DNA of 64,000 bases, from NCBI GenBank assembly GCA_026874595.1, contig CM049313.1, positions 39,398,659-39,462,658 of the forward strand. Reading direction: 5' to 3'. The position numbers and the translations under genes were made by a program. Below the pieces are notes generated by a model. That model made no database searches. It was given only the letters and a program-made list of their open reading frames with translations, and was not told where the DNA came from. The first letter of the stretch is position 1; the number at the start of each line of letters is the position of its first letter. Of the stretch, positions 12,301 to 26,200 are shown in pieces. Source of the stretch: Sipunculus nudus (Eukaryota; Annelida; Sipuncula; Golfingiida; Sipunculidae).

Positions 12301-15300
12301 CATAAGATGGGAAAGCCATTTAATTTTACTTTGTTGAAGTGGACAGAAAATTAAAAGTTTCCCAGGAAGATTGAAACACACATACCAGTAATGATAAATT
12401 TCCTATTTTATTTTCAGCACTAAAGATCACAAATGGAGACTATATTTTAAATGGGGAGTATGCAATAGATATCGGAGGCAATTACGAGGCAGCAGGAACT
12501 AGCTTTAAATATGACAGACCGCCGCCCAATCATCCTCGTAACAAGAAGGAGAGCATCGTCGCCCAGGGACCGCTCACACAGGATGTTGACATTATGGTAT
12601 GTTATACACATGGTTCTATTATTGTAAAAATTCTAAAGAATTATTTACCCATTCTGCTTACTTTTTCAAAGTATGAATATTATATGTATGCTTCAGTTAT
12701 TCTGCATTTTTTATTTCTAAGACTGTGATTTCAGATTCTTCAAAGACAGAAAAAAACATTTGTTGAGATTGAGAGAAATGTTTTGTTGTTAACATGCATT
12801 TTTTAGAGTGGGATTTCACTTTGCACTGAGAAAATGATTAAAATATGCTAATTAGCTTTGGCATTTCAGGCATAATTAGCTCATCTAGCAGATGCTTATT
12901 TCATTCATAAGATTGTATATTATTATATAATTACCTTACAGCAAAAAAAAAATCATAGAAAATTTGTGTTCGACATAAATTTGTATTCTTTATAGAATTT
13001 TGCTACTTTAACACAAGCTTTTATATCTTTTGGTAAAATGCAAAGTGACAGCATAGTATTGATATATAACTCCAAGAAAAAATGAGCATACACAAAATAT
13101 TGACCGCAGGTCCACACATTTTCCTGTGGTTTTAAGTTGTTTACCCTAAGCTTTTTACATCTTGTTTGCATCAATTCCTCTCATGCCTGGGTTTTGCTAT
13201 ATTTTGTTCTTTGAAGGTTGACTGTAGGAATGTTAAAGTACTTTTGTGCCCCCATCATATTTTATAGCTTTCTGATATGGCTCATAATCAGGCTCATATT
13301 AATTTCATGACATGTATGGTTCTTACATCAAACAATTTTCCCATGGTGAGATATATACAGTAAATGACAAATCCTATAGTCATGGAATTGATGTATTTCC
13401 ACCTTATTGTACAGGGTGAGAACTTCCGTTCAGGAATGTCATATAGCTGATTGCTTACTTATGTTGGCAGAGCTATAATATTGTATCTCCATACTGGACA
13501 TCTCAGACAAACACCTCTTTCACACCAAGAACAGATCCAACCCCTGTTGTAATATACACATAAAACAATTCTAAAATCTTGACGCATTGACATAGAAATA
13601 CAACATATCCAAAGTGTGTAGTAGTGTTGGGAGTCACCACCTTGATCATAATCTATCATTTAAAGCAAATCAGCAACAGATGATCGATTATTAGGGACAT
13701 TTGAGAAGTGTTGAGAATCAGTTGTAATTTTATGATCAGTAAAAACTGGTTGAACTCTAGGAGTATGAAATTTGTGATCAAATATGGACCACTTCATCTT
13801 CTCAATTGATATATAGAGACCTACATATTGGCTAATATATCTAATAACTCTATAAGCTACATATGTATATAGTAAACTTCAGTGTGAATCTATCAAGAAA
13901 CAAAGATTGTTCTAAAGTTTTGTTCACATTAATTTATGAAATAATTCCTTCTGCCACTATAAAGCCTAACCTTTAAAAAACTCTGTAATTGATTATCGCA
14001 ATGCAAGATCAATCATCGGATGGTCTGCATCAGTCGACCAGTCATCGATTATAATCGATCATCATCCCCAACACTACTGTGTTGTTAACCAGTATGGCAA
14101 ATGGCACCAAAATAAAGTGTGTACATGTTGAGTATAGGACTTAGCTTAGTGAGGCGTTGTAATGTGGAGGGACTGATCCTCAGATCAAACTGCACTGATG
14201 CTTCGAAGGTGAAAAATGGTAAAATCTTGACAGAAGCTCAGAGATTGTCCAGTTTCTCAAAAACAGCTTCTTGAAAATCATTTCCAAACCCCATGAATAT
14301 AAAACCTGAAATCCAGAAGGCTAAATATTGATAAATCATTCTAATTGTATGGTCACCATTCTCCTGACTCAGTAGACAGAACCACCAAAAGACCATCATT
14401 TTAAATGTAACATTAAGTATGTGGAAAATATTCACATTTTTCATTTGGGCCAGAGTGTTATTGGAAGTGTGCTTGAACAGTTTGGGAATGGAAAATACAA
14501 AAATTATGTTTTTTCCCCCCAGAGGAATGTTTATAAACCACTTTCAGACAGATCAGGTATGAAAAAACTTGGTTTTATCTGGATTTCATCACTTTCTAAT
14601 CAGGTTCCATAGTTAATTTTTTCTCACCACCTAATTTTTTATTGAAATGTTAATACTTCAAATGGAATAAAATTATTTTAGATATTTTATATATTCATTT
14701 GAAAATTATATAAGGTATTAAATAGAAGCTAATCTATTATTGTTGTGACAGACATGTCAGCCATGCCCTTGTGGAAGTCCCTTAGCATAGATGAACTGAA
14801 AGGCCCATAAAACTTTCTATCACACGGTCAGCCAGACTGTCATTTTTTGCTGTTAAGTTTACTGTTTGATTCCAGAGTTATTGCTCTTGGTATGCAATGA
14901 GGGTATATTCAACAAATTAAGAAGTAATTAATTCTTATGTGTATCAGTGCTGCCCCTGTCAGTAGAAGTGTTAACTAAATACACATGATCTCATGACTTA
15001 AATCATGAAAAAAGTCACATGGTGTTTAAGGAAACATACGCATTGTCAAATAGCTTGTGCAATTTTCCACTTTTTTTATGGCGGGGGCATATAGTTTTAC
15101 CCATGTCCGTCATTCCGTCCTTCCGTCATTCTGAAATCAAACAGTTGTACAGACTTTTTTTCGCAATGCCTGCAGATGTTGGCCTGATTTTTCAGGTGTG
15201 TGGGCAGTTAATGACCAGTTACAGATGGAGTTCCGTTTAGTCCTGGTTGACCTTTTTTTGACCGTTTTACGGCTCCTGAACATATACACATGTACGGACT

Positions 15301-18300
15301 TTTTTCGCAATGCCTGCAGATACAGGCCTAATTTTGGTGTGTTGCTTGAAAATGACTAGTTACAGATCCAGTTTGCATTTTGCCCTTGTTCACCTACTTT
15401 TGACCATACGACATCTCCTGAACTTAAAAAAAATTTTACAAAATTTAACAAATATTTCTAATTTGCTCCAGGCGGGGGCATTCGTGTCGTTCCAACACAT
15501 CTAGTTTTAACATTTGCTTTATTTATATTTCAATTCCAGCTATTGAAGCAGCAGCATAGAAACAGAGGTGTTCAATACCAGTACACAATACCAGCCGAGA
15601 AAACACCAAAAAATACCAGCTTAACGACAGATCTGAACGTGAAACAGCAGGACGATTCACGCAGATATAGAGGCATACCAAGACAACCACAAAAACCCAC
15701 CAGTAACGACAAAACCAAACCAGTTGGTGCAGGTACCAGGGCAAACATTGGGGTACAAGGACCCCAGGACAGGACCAGAGCAGGGTATCCTTCACCTGGA
15801 TACAGGCGACCTACATATAACCAGCCTAGGCGGTATGTACCTTATAACAGCTGGCCGCAGGGGCAGGGTCACCAGTACCCAAGATACCTTGGCACACAGG
15901 GAGGAGGTGGCGCACGTTATGTACCGCCATATCCTAACGTTCAAGAGCAACACCGCCAGTGGCCACCGGGTGTGTACCGCAGGAGACCAAACTACCCTCC
16001 ACATAATGACCGCATCTCACCCCTACCCGGCCCCCGTCCATACCCCCCTAATCGTCGCTTCCTTCAGCAACCGAACAGGGCAGTGTATGAGTGGAGGAGA
16101 AGTGGATTCACGCAGTGTACAGCGACATGCGGCGGAGGTAGGACTTCATATATAAAATTATATTATTCAACTCTGATATATAATCTGAAATTTATTTTCA
16201 GCAATACCAGTGGGTGGAAACGTAGGAAGTTTTCAATGAGGTGAGGAACAGTTTCTGCCATTGAACACAGATGGCACCACCAGCTGTCCTGCCAGTTAGA
16301 CTGTTTCAATCATTAGCAGAACATATAAGAAAAGTCACCAACAATATTTATAAAAAAAAATTTTCTAACTTGGGAGTTTTACCAACTGTGAAGGGTAATG
16401 TCAAAGTTACTGATAAAGAGTTTTTAGAAGGTTTTTACTCAGTAGTGTCTTATTGTTGTGCAAATCCTATATTTTCATATTTCATATTTTTGTAAATTTG
16501 ATTTGAAAAACTTCATTTACTTGTTTAAAGGAAGCATTCACTGTCATATGAAAAAAATATTTTGTGCCTCTTTTTGGTGCTATTTTTCATGGATTATATG
16601 ATAACTTGTATTGTGTTCATCATCAAGAGTGCCATATTTTTTAAGAAGGAAGTAATATTTGCACAAAGATACAGGTAACATGTTTTCTTTACAGACCGCG
16701 ATAATTTTTATAATGGAAAATACAAATATATATTACTAAAGCAATATGTTTATTGTAGGTATTCAGAACACCATAATCATGTGTGTCAGAGTGGACAACG
16801 CTGCCGTGGTGACCGATGACAACTGCCGCCAAGCCAAGCCCCCTGTACAGAGCGTGGCCTGCAATCAGAGACCCTGTCCTCCAGGGTAATCTCATTTACA
16901 TGTATTATATACTACAAAATGATGATCTAACCAGTCAAAAACATGTATGATAGCTGGATAATCTTTGTGTCCAGACTTTAATTAGGAGTTCAGGATGCTC
17001 GGAACAAAATTGTTTTGTTGCACATCAAATTGGAATTAGGAGCATCCCAGTGGTGTGATATGTATCAAATATAAAAAGTTGTGAAAATTTAATCTCTCTG
17101 TTTTGGTTTGTTATTTTCATTTCATACTCAGTTAACCCACATATCAGCATACCGCAGCATTCCTAGATGCAGCCAAGCTTTCAAGGAAAGAACCTTTTCC
17201 ATTCTGTGTTCCTATATACCATCCTGCAATGGAACATGATATATAAAATCTTGAAATATCATGGCAGAGGTATCAATGCTATATTGTGTATTCAGATCTT
17301 GTTGGTATTAACAGTAGCTCATGTCCTTACATTGGCATAGGACAGAGTGGATGCCTTTTTCAACAATATGTGCTTAGATTTTGTTGGTATTAACAATGGC
17401 TCATGTCCTTACAGTTGGCATACAACAGAGTGGACGCGCTGTTCTACAACATGTGATACAGGAACACAGATCAGGGAGGTGACTTGTAAACAGCGCGTGT
17501 CTAACAAGATCATTATCTCCCTTGCTGAAGAGAAATGCCTCGGTGAACCAAAACCAGCAATAAGACAGGGGTGTAACAGAGATAACCCCTGTAACAAATG
17601 GCAGATCGGCAAGTGGGGACGGGTGAGAAATTTTTACCTTTAATCTCTTATTTTTTTCATGAAATTCTAACTTGTCAGTTATCTTGAAATTGAACAACAA
17701 ATGTGATTTGTTGATGTGATGACAAAATGTTGTGCAGATCTTAAACAAATGTATCATTTGTGCAGGTAAATTTCACTTATACTTACAGCCAGATATTTAC
17801 CTGAATTTGTTTGTAGAATTTATGTTTTCTTGCTTTCTCTGCATACATATTGTTGAACTGTAGGTAACTGCAACTAAGAAATGTTATTATAAAACCTCTG
17901 ACAGATGTATGAACTGTCAGCATACACGGATCATTTGGCCAGATTGAATGTGTTTGAATTATTTTGGACCCCCAAATATTATAAACATGAGGATATAAAC
18001 AAAATAAACAGCCTGTGAGTAGTGGGTTGGCATTTTCTGGCCTATTTCTATAAAAGGTTAAAAGGAATTATCTTTGTTTAATAATAAATGTCAGATATCA
18101 GAATAGGCAACTTCAGCAAGAAAAGTTTTAGGGCTAATCACTAAAAGAATGACGATTTATTCAAATGATAATAGAATTGTGAAAGATTAAGAGACCACAT
18201 ACACACTACATATACCGTATTTATTCTAATTTGGCGACCACTTAAAAATAATTAATTTTCTCAGAGGTCGAGAAAATGGAGGATATTTGAAAATTATCTT

Positions 18301-21300
18301 CATGCAGAATTTTCGGTGGTCGAGATATTAGAGGCATGCGGTTTGATACCCTTCCGTAGAGAGGCAGAGCCGCTCTGACACTCGAGCGGTCATATGAATT
18401 GAGTGATAATTTGGTCGTATATAAGTTTGTTTTGTAAGCTTAACAGTATTTTCTACAAACGGGCTTCCAACCGTCACGTATCATGAATTATACGCAGTCC
18501 GCAAATGATTAATCAAACTGAGCTCAATCACTTTACAAAGTGATCACTTCGCCTATAGGTACGATCACTTGACATAGACGGCAACTCATGTAACCACCAG
18601 TTGTTTCAAGTTAACCCGCCAGGCGGCGATATCGGCGGGCCGAAAAGGGACAAGCAGCTGCGTCAAGTTGGAAGAAGACTTTATAAAAAATAACTGCCTA
18701 TTATCAGATAACTTTTATTTGCATAATACGTAATGAATATAGGAAAGTAAAGGCGCGTTAAAATATATACGACCGAAAATGGTCTTAGCTCGCGTGCCCT
18801 CGATCAGGCCTCGTTTGATACGCGCGGTCACCCATCCAAAAACTAACCGGGGTCGTTTAGACTTAACTAAGATGACAGTTCCACCTGCATCACAGTTGTT
18901 CCACCACGCGTACTTTACAGCATTTTCTAAATATTATTGCTGAAGATCCCACTTGAATTGCACACGAGGCACGCGCGTACCACGAATGGTACGTACACGA
19001 GTTTGCTTCGTCACGGACACCCATTTGGTTCTTGAACGCTTTATCATGTTTATATATTGTGAAAAACGCATCTTTGTAACTTCATAAATTTGATTGGAAG
19101 CAAGTTTGATGTGAATGCCCAGTGTAATAAGAATCTAGTCAGATACAAACTGCGGTGCCCGTGAGGGACGGAGGCATTTCACCCTTAACATCGTCGACAG
19201 AAAACATCGTCGGCAGTCGAGAAATTAGAGTCATTTTAGAAAATATGCTTTCAAAATATTTTTTGGGGTCGAGAAATAAGAGGGATCGCCAAACTGGAAT
19301 AAATACGGTACTCAAAATGTGCACAGCGATTAGTAAGTCCAGCACTCTCTGCACTGAGTTGTACTTTTCTTAGTCTTAGACACCACACTTTGTAAAAAAA
19401 GTAACAAAGTCGATGCTAGAGTGTCCAGGTGTGTGTGCTGTATGTATTCATTTATATAACTATCTTACAGTGTTCAGTGCAGTGTGGACGTGGCCAGCGT
19501 ACAAGAGAACTTATCTGTGTAAACCTGAACAACCAGACAGTTCCAGAGAACAAATGTCGCCCCCCTAAACCCCCTGTGGCAGAAATCTGTGACATGGGCT
19601 CCTGTGCAAAAACATGGTTTGCTTCCGGCTGGTCTAAAGAGGTGAGTTACAAACACTGTGCTGATACAGTGTATAACAGTGTATGCACTGTACACGTAAC
19701 AGAGTATCCAGTGTATAGTTTAAATATGGATTATCACCCCTTCTTGGCTACATTTTTATTCTGTTTGGAATAATTTTTTATAACATTAACAGTTTGCTAT
19801 TTGGTAATTGTAAAGGTAATAAATGTTACCTCATTTCTTAAGCTTTACCACTTTAACAATAAAAAAAAATGATCAGATATCCCATTTGAACGATCAAATG
19901 GTAAGCTTTTACTAAGGAGTAAAAGTAGGGAAGGAACTTCTTGTTACATCCCCTTTCTGTATTACAGACACCTCTCTATTACAGACACCTCTCTATTACA
20001 GACACCTCTCTATTACAGACACATTTTTTATTACACCTACTTCTTTATTAAAGACACCTCACTATTATAGACATCTCTCTTTTTCAGACACCTCTACATT
20101 AAATACTCCTTTTATTAAAGACACCTCTATTACAGACACTTCTATATTACAGACACATGTCACAGTCACCTTTTTATAACATATATCCCTTTATTACAGA
20201 CACTTCTCTATTACAGAATTCTCACTTTTACAGACACTTGAAGCAGTTCTGTGAAGTATAGTCTTGGAGATCCTAACCTCTCAAATAAATACATCTGCCT
20301 GTTAGGGGCAAATTCCAGATCCCACCATGCAGTGTCTGTAATTGGACTACAGTTAATTAATCTGATGATCCTTAACACTAAGATGTATGTTGAGTATATA
20401 ACTTTACCATTGTTATAACCTTGCAGTGTTCAGCAGAATGTGGGGAAGGTGTAGTTACCAGGAAGGTGGTGTGTACGGCAAACCGATGCAACCCGTACAA
20501 CCGTCCCAGTGCATCGCAGCCCTGTAAAAATGATATCCCATGTGGTGGACAGTGGTTTATTGGACCCTGGGGAAAGGTTTGTCACAATAAAACCTATTTG
20601 TAATGTTAATATTCTTCTTTCATAAACAGAAACATCGTTTATTTCTGCATTGCAAGTAAATTTGAATAAATCTAACCTCATGTTTATTACCAATAGTGGA
20701 GGGAGCAAAAGATCTGTAGTTTTTAACCAAGTTTAATGAACTCTAATATCAGAATGACAGAATTCCTATTTATAAAAAGGTTAATGTTATTTTAAGATTA
20801 AGGTTTTGCCTGTCATCAAGAACCTTGACCCTACTTAATTTTTTAAGTTGCCCATTCACCTACCTTTTGCAAAAGAATTTATGTGATTTCATGCTTCCTC
20901 TGAGTATATATAAATGATCTAAGGGTAATTATTGTCATGAAAAGTTCTTATAACATTTAGGATGTATGAACTTGCTTATAAACAACATGTTTGTAAACAC
21001 AGCAGTGTTGACAAGTAGGGGAAAACATGTAACCTGAGGTGGTAGGTTGCATATATGTGGAGGCAGAAAGGTCACTTATTGCAAAAAGCCATTTGCAAAG
21101 CTCTGGCTTATCTTACTTGCCACCAGATGCCTTTGTTGAATTTGTATTGAATATTTTGGTAGACCCCCACATATAATAAACATGTTTATATAAACAAAAC
21201 AAGCTAGCCTGTGTGCAGTGATATTCATGTTTTCTGGCCTATTTTTTTTAAAAAAGCTCAAAGGAATTACCTTTAGTTCATAAAGGTCAGATTGGTGATT

Positions 21301-23125
21301 GGGCACCTTTAAGTCCATATGAAGATATGCCAGTGAAGGCTTTTCATTTTAATAGATAACAACCAGGTGGCAGCAGAGGTCTTTAAAGTAGAAAATTTTG
21401 AATTTGATGGAGTTGCACAGCCCCAGTCATTTATTTACCGATATTTCACAGTATCTGATATGGCAGATGAATAATTTAAAATATCACTTGGAAATGAAGG
21501 CTATTTAAATTACAGAAGGTATTTTTTATGTGTAATATTTTTAGCATGTTATCTTGCTAAGCATCAGACATGCATTTTTAGCTCAGCTGACTATAAGTCA
21601 TCTGAGCTATAGTCGTGGTCCTTTGTCCGTCGTCCGTCCGTCCATCCGTCCGTCAGTTAACAGGGCACGTTTTAAAACCGTTCGACCTACGAATCCAAAA
21701 TTCTGCATACCAATAGATGTCCCCAAAATCTCCTACCATACCAAAAATTGGGTCATTAGGACTTCATTCTTCGAGATATTAAGGAAAAACCTCCGTTTTC
21801 CATAAAAAAGCCATTGTTACACTTCAAAGCTGCCTAATATCAAAACCACTGATCTGTTTTTGATCATATTTAGTATTCTTATTTTTCCATACATTTTCTG
21901 TGCACATACCAAAAATTAGGATAGTATTGGGTATTATTTTGATGTTATGGGCCCAAATATAATGCAGTTTCTTAAAAATCAGGAAATATATTTGCTCACT
22001 TAACATGAGAATTGCTGAGGCTGGAGACTTTTTTCCAGGAATAGAACTTTATTTAATCAAGATTCAACTGTTTACCCAAAATTAGATCTGAATTTTGCAA
22101 ATTTTTCAAGTTATTAGCATAAATAAAAAATCAGTACCTTAAATTTTGTCAAACTTTGGCAATGGCACGTTTTTTCCCTGTAAGTACTGTTGATTTAATT
22201 TTCACAGCATATATACATAAGGATTTAATCTTTTAAAATCTGAAATTTCAAAGGAATTGTTTGAAAAGAGTAGCTTTTATTCAAGTTTTCATACACCATG
22301 TCAAGTGTTGTTTACATCTGGCCCACCTAGTAATACAGTCTTCACTTGCATTATGTAACCCACCCCAGGCAGCTTGCCTTGGCTTAGCTTGGCCACTACT
22401 AGCAGGCTTCCCCTCTGCCCTGCACTCCCACCCCACAGCTGGTGCATAAACTAGATGAATGTTATAATTTTCTGTATTTTGTTTTATTTTTGGCTATGCT
22501 ACATTTTAGATTTTGTATTGTACCACCAGGGTTACAATGATTAAAGTGCACATTTAATTGTGTCCACAAAGTGATGTATTGCTATGAAAGTGTGGATGTT
22601 CATCAGAGTGCTCATTAAAGATTTTAATGTGTTTTTCTTATAACTCATGGTTGTATCAGTTGTTACATGATACTGGCTAAATAATCAAAATTTATATTGC
22701 TGATCCTTTATTTCAGTTCATAAAATTAAACATTCCCAGTTTGCTCCTGGTATAATATATTGGGTGTTTTGATCCTTGGATTAATTTTAACACATGTATT
22801 AGTTTCATAGTTGAGAATACTTTTCTTTTTTTCCTGATACCATTTAAAAAATTAAAAATATTTAAATTTTTCCTGTTAGTGCTGTGGATTTAATTTTCAC
22901 AGCATGTACACATTAGCATTTCATCTGTTAAAAATCTGAAATTTGAAACTAATTGATCAAAAACTGTAGATTTTATTCAAGTTTCCAGGTACCAAGTCTT
23001 CATTGTTTACATCAGGTCAGTATAAATGCAGTGTACTGGGCAGTTACATAACACCTTCAGGTCTGACCTACTGCCACTGTGAGTGTCTGGGTCAGGCTGG
23101 GTCAGGCAGTAATTACCAGAGAGCC

Positions 23126-23160
<35 letters not shown>

Positions 23161-23177
23161 GGTAGTCCAGCTCTCTC

Positions 23178-23237
<60 letters not shown>

Positions 23238-26200
23238 CTTTTTCTCTCTTTCTCTCTTTCAATCTCTCTCTCTCTCTCTCTCACTCTCTCTCTTACCCTT
23301 ATTGCCTCCCTTCCTCCCTCCATCCCATTCTGTTGACAGGTACTATAAACTAGATACATTAGCTATAAATGTTGATGCAATTTAGAAATGTGAATCAACT
23401 GAAATATTCACAATCACATGTATGTTATACTGTAAATTTATAGTAACATTCGTAAACCTGGATAAAAATTATGTAATAAAAAAAGGAATAAATGCAAATA
23501 TTGTTAATTTTTTATTGGCTCAGTAGAATGGGGAAAAAATGATTTGCTTTGTTTCTCCATCTTTCTGTCTGTTTTAAATATTTAATGTTCATGAATAAAC
23601 TTTTTTTATAAGCACTGTTGAATTAAATTTCATATCCTGTATGTATATGCAAGGGAGTTGTAACTCTCACCATCCCCTTCTTCATTCCACTGAGGCTTTG
23701 CTCCTTGGCACTGTGAACAATAGTTCTATGGCTATAGCATAAAATTTAATAATTAAAGAAAATATCTGCAGAGAGACAGAGGCGTTGTAACTCTGATCAT
23801 AACACAACCCCCCCCCCCCCCCCCATCAAGTCATTGCACCTGTGGAGTGGGGACGTTATGGCAACTGTATACATATCATAAAATTGATAAAAAAGGTTTA
23901 CCAAATAAATTGGATTTCATCAGACAAATGTGTAAACTGTTGAACTGTCAACAGCTTATCAAAAATGTAAGTAATGGAAAGGCATGGTCAGATCTCAAAT
24001 ATTATTTGCAACATTTTCTTCAATCATATAAACGAACCATGGCCCAAATTACCTCTTCCTCTCAAACTTTATCTACATTTCATCATATTTTTAATATTTT
24101 AACCTTCTAGGTGGTTCAGTAATGTTGACCATTTGTCCATAGGTACCTATGTACATGCCAGAAATTATGTTAATATTGTGTAATATGTAGACGTGAGGGT
24201 CATCAAAATAATGTACCTTGTCAAGACCGATCTTGTCAAGATATCATGTCATACAGTCACAAATTCATAAATCCCCTCATCAGCATAGTTAATCATAACC
24301 TTGTATCTGTCAAATTGAAAGCTTGCAGTTTTCCATACACTATAGATCCTTCAACCAATAGCCTTATCATCATTATACCACTGCTTAGTATACTGTCATT
24401 GCATTCATATTTGCTCAAATAAATTTTTTTCGACCCCTCCCAAATAAATAAAAAATAAACCACCATATTTTAATCCATATTAATCCATCAGTCAGATTAT
24501 TTCATATATCATTTACTCACATATTACATTATATTCCTTTATAAAAGCCCAACATGACCATGATATTCATAAGATTTTTCTACTCAATATAGTATAACAA
24601 TGGTGATACATTTATAGTCCAATCATGATCATCTGAGCGCCGTGACCCATGGGTCCCTTGTTTTTATTTTTTGCCAAAAGCTGGTCATCTCAAGGTTTGC
24701 TCTGTTGAAACAAGACATTTTGGTATTATTATTCATATATCATATGCTATTTTTTTCAGTAATTAAGAGTATAAAGCATTACATTCAATAATATTCTTTT
24801 GATTGTGAATTTTTATCAGTGGTGAACTTAAATGCTTGATATTTTACAGTGTTCTGTAAGCTGTGGCAAGGGACTTAAGAAGCGAGAGATTTTATGTGTT
24901 AGGAAGCACAGTGCCGGCATCATGGCTATCGTTGGGGCAGAAAACTGTAAACATCTCGAGAAACCTGAGTCAGAGCAGCCATGTAGTCAGCCAGACTGTC
25001 AGGCAGAGTGGTACTCAACAGAGTGGACACAGGTACTCTCTAACAATCACAGAATTTATAAAGCCTTAATTACTTCACTTTTATATACCTACAGTCTTGG
25101 CATATTTTTAGGAATAAATGTAATTTGTGTATCAGTAAAATTATTTATATATTTTAATGATATTATTTAATTACACTTGTGCTAACATACTGAGAAATTG
25201 ATTATGTTCACTCATAAACACTTGCATTAAATCAGGGATTAAATGAATCATTTACAAGAATGAAAAATCATTGCAGACTGAAATAAGCAAAAAATGAGGG
25301 TATTACTCTACCTGAAAGACAGATGGAGCCACTTATATTATGGCTACTTTTCAAAAGTTAGACCTTGATATAAAATTCTTGTAAAGGAAAACCAAATTTG
25401 TGACTGATACAATTGTATTGCAACAGTTTGATTTTGTAATGATTGCTATTGGCATGTAAGTCTAACCCTTTAAGCTGACAGCAAGGAACTTTTTAAACTT
25501 CACTCATTTTACGTGTTTTGTACAAGCAGGTATTCTACAAATCCAAGGCACTCTCCATGGCTTGATGCTGTACATATATTGCACTTGGCTGGAAAATATA
25601 TTGAATTTCAGCTTCATCCCACTATTATCATACTGTATACTTGTATTTTAACAATATTGCTCCATATATAATAATTAATAATTGTCTAATTTTATTACAG
25701 TGTAGTAGAACGTGCAACACAGGGTTTCAGACTCGCGAGATCAAGTGCTTGGACCCTCACCAGAAGTTCAGCGTATTATGTGCACCCTCAGACAAACCAA
25801 CAATAAAACAAACATGTAATACACTTCCATGCCCAAGACGCAATCCAGGTAAGAAAAACTGACCCACACGGGATACCAGTTATCATTTTAGATATTATAT
25901 GTATACAGAAATAAAGAGTTCAGTTATGTTTCAGTTATGTAGTATTGTCAAAGTCACATGTTTTTCATATTATTTTTTCATACTTTTTTTCATTTTCTTC
26001 ATACATAAAAAAATGTTGACAAATCATAAGTTATATTCCACATCTGTTCTGCAAGTCTAATATTTAGGACTTCAGGAATTAACCAGCATTTAACATATTT
26101 TATATTTATTTGTTGGCCCTTTTGTTTAACATTATTTTTTATATGATAAGGCATCATTTTCAACCTTCACTGCACAGTGCGGATCCAACAAACTGTACAG

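Larger units (their letters stand above)
6363..12417 (+). other. Intron of ADAMTS-like gene
   Basis: Intron of 6.05 kb between the two spacer exons. It holds the 32-bp minisatellite at 6778-7271, a tRNA-derived SINE head near 9788-10107 and a possible SINE near 10440-10620. No exon of another gene was recognised on either strand. Confidence 0.8.
12597..15539 (+). other. Intron of ADAMTS-like gene
   Basis: Contains an hAT-like MITE at 13622-14076 and a gcgggggcat-flanked repeat at 15078-15512 that stops 27 bases before the next exon. Otherwise AT-rich with no recognised feature. Confidence 0.75.
17623..19470 (+). other. Intron of ADAMTS-like gene
   Basis: Holds a 200-bp repeat at 17905-18115 that recurs at 21115-21310, and a TIR transposon at 18215-19308. 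No exon was recognised. Confidence 0.75.
20577..24849 (+). other. Intron with 3.1-kb repeat element
   Basis: A 4.27-kb intron largely filled by the element at 21572-24665, plus the dispersed repeat at 21115-21310. No exon was recognised. Confidence 0.8.

Noticed and set aside
23102-23359. Arg/Glu-rich open frame on the - strand
   Set aside because: CT microsatellite read in antisense.
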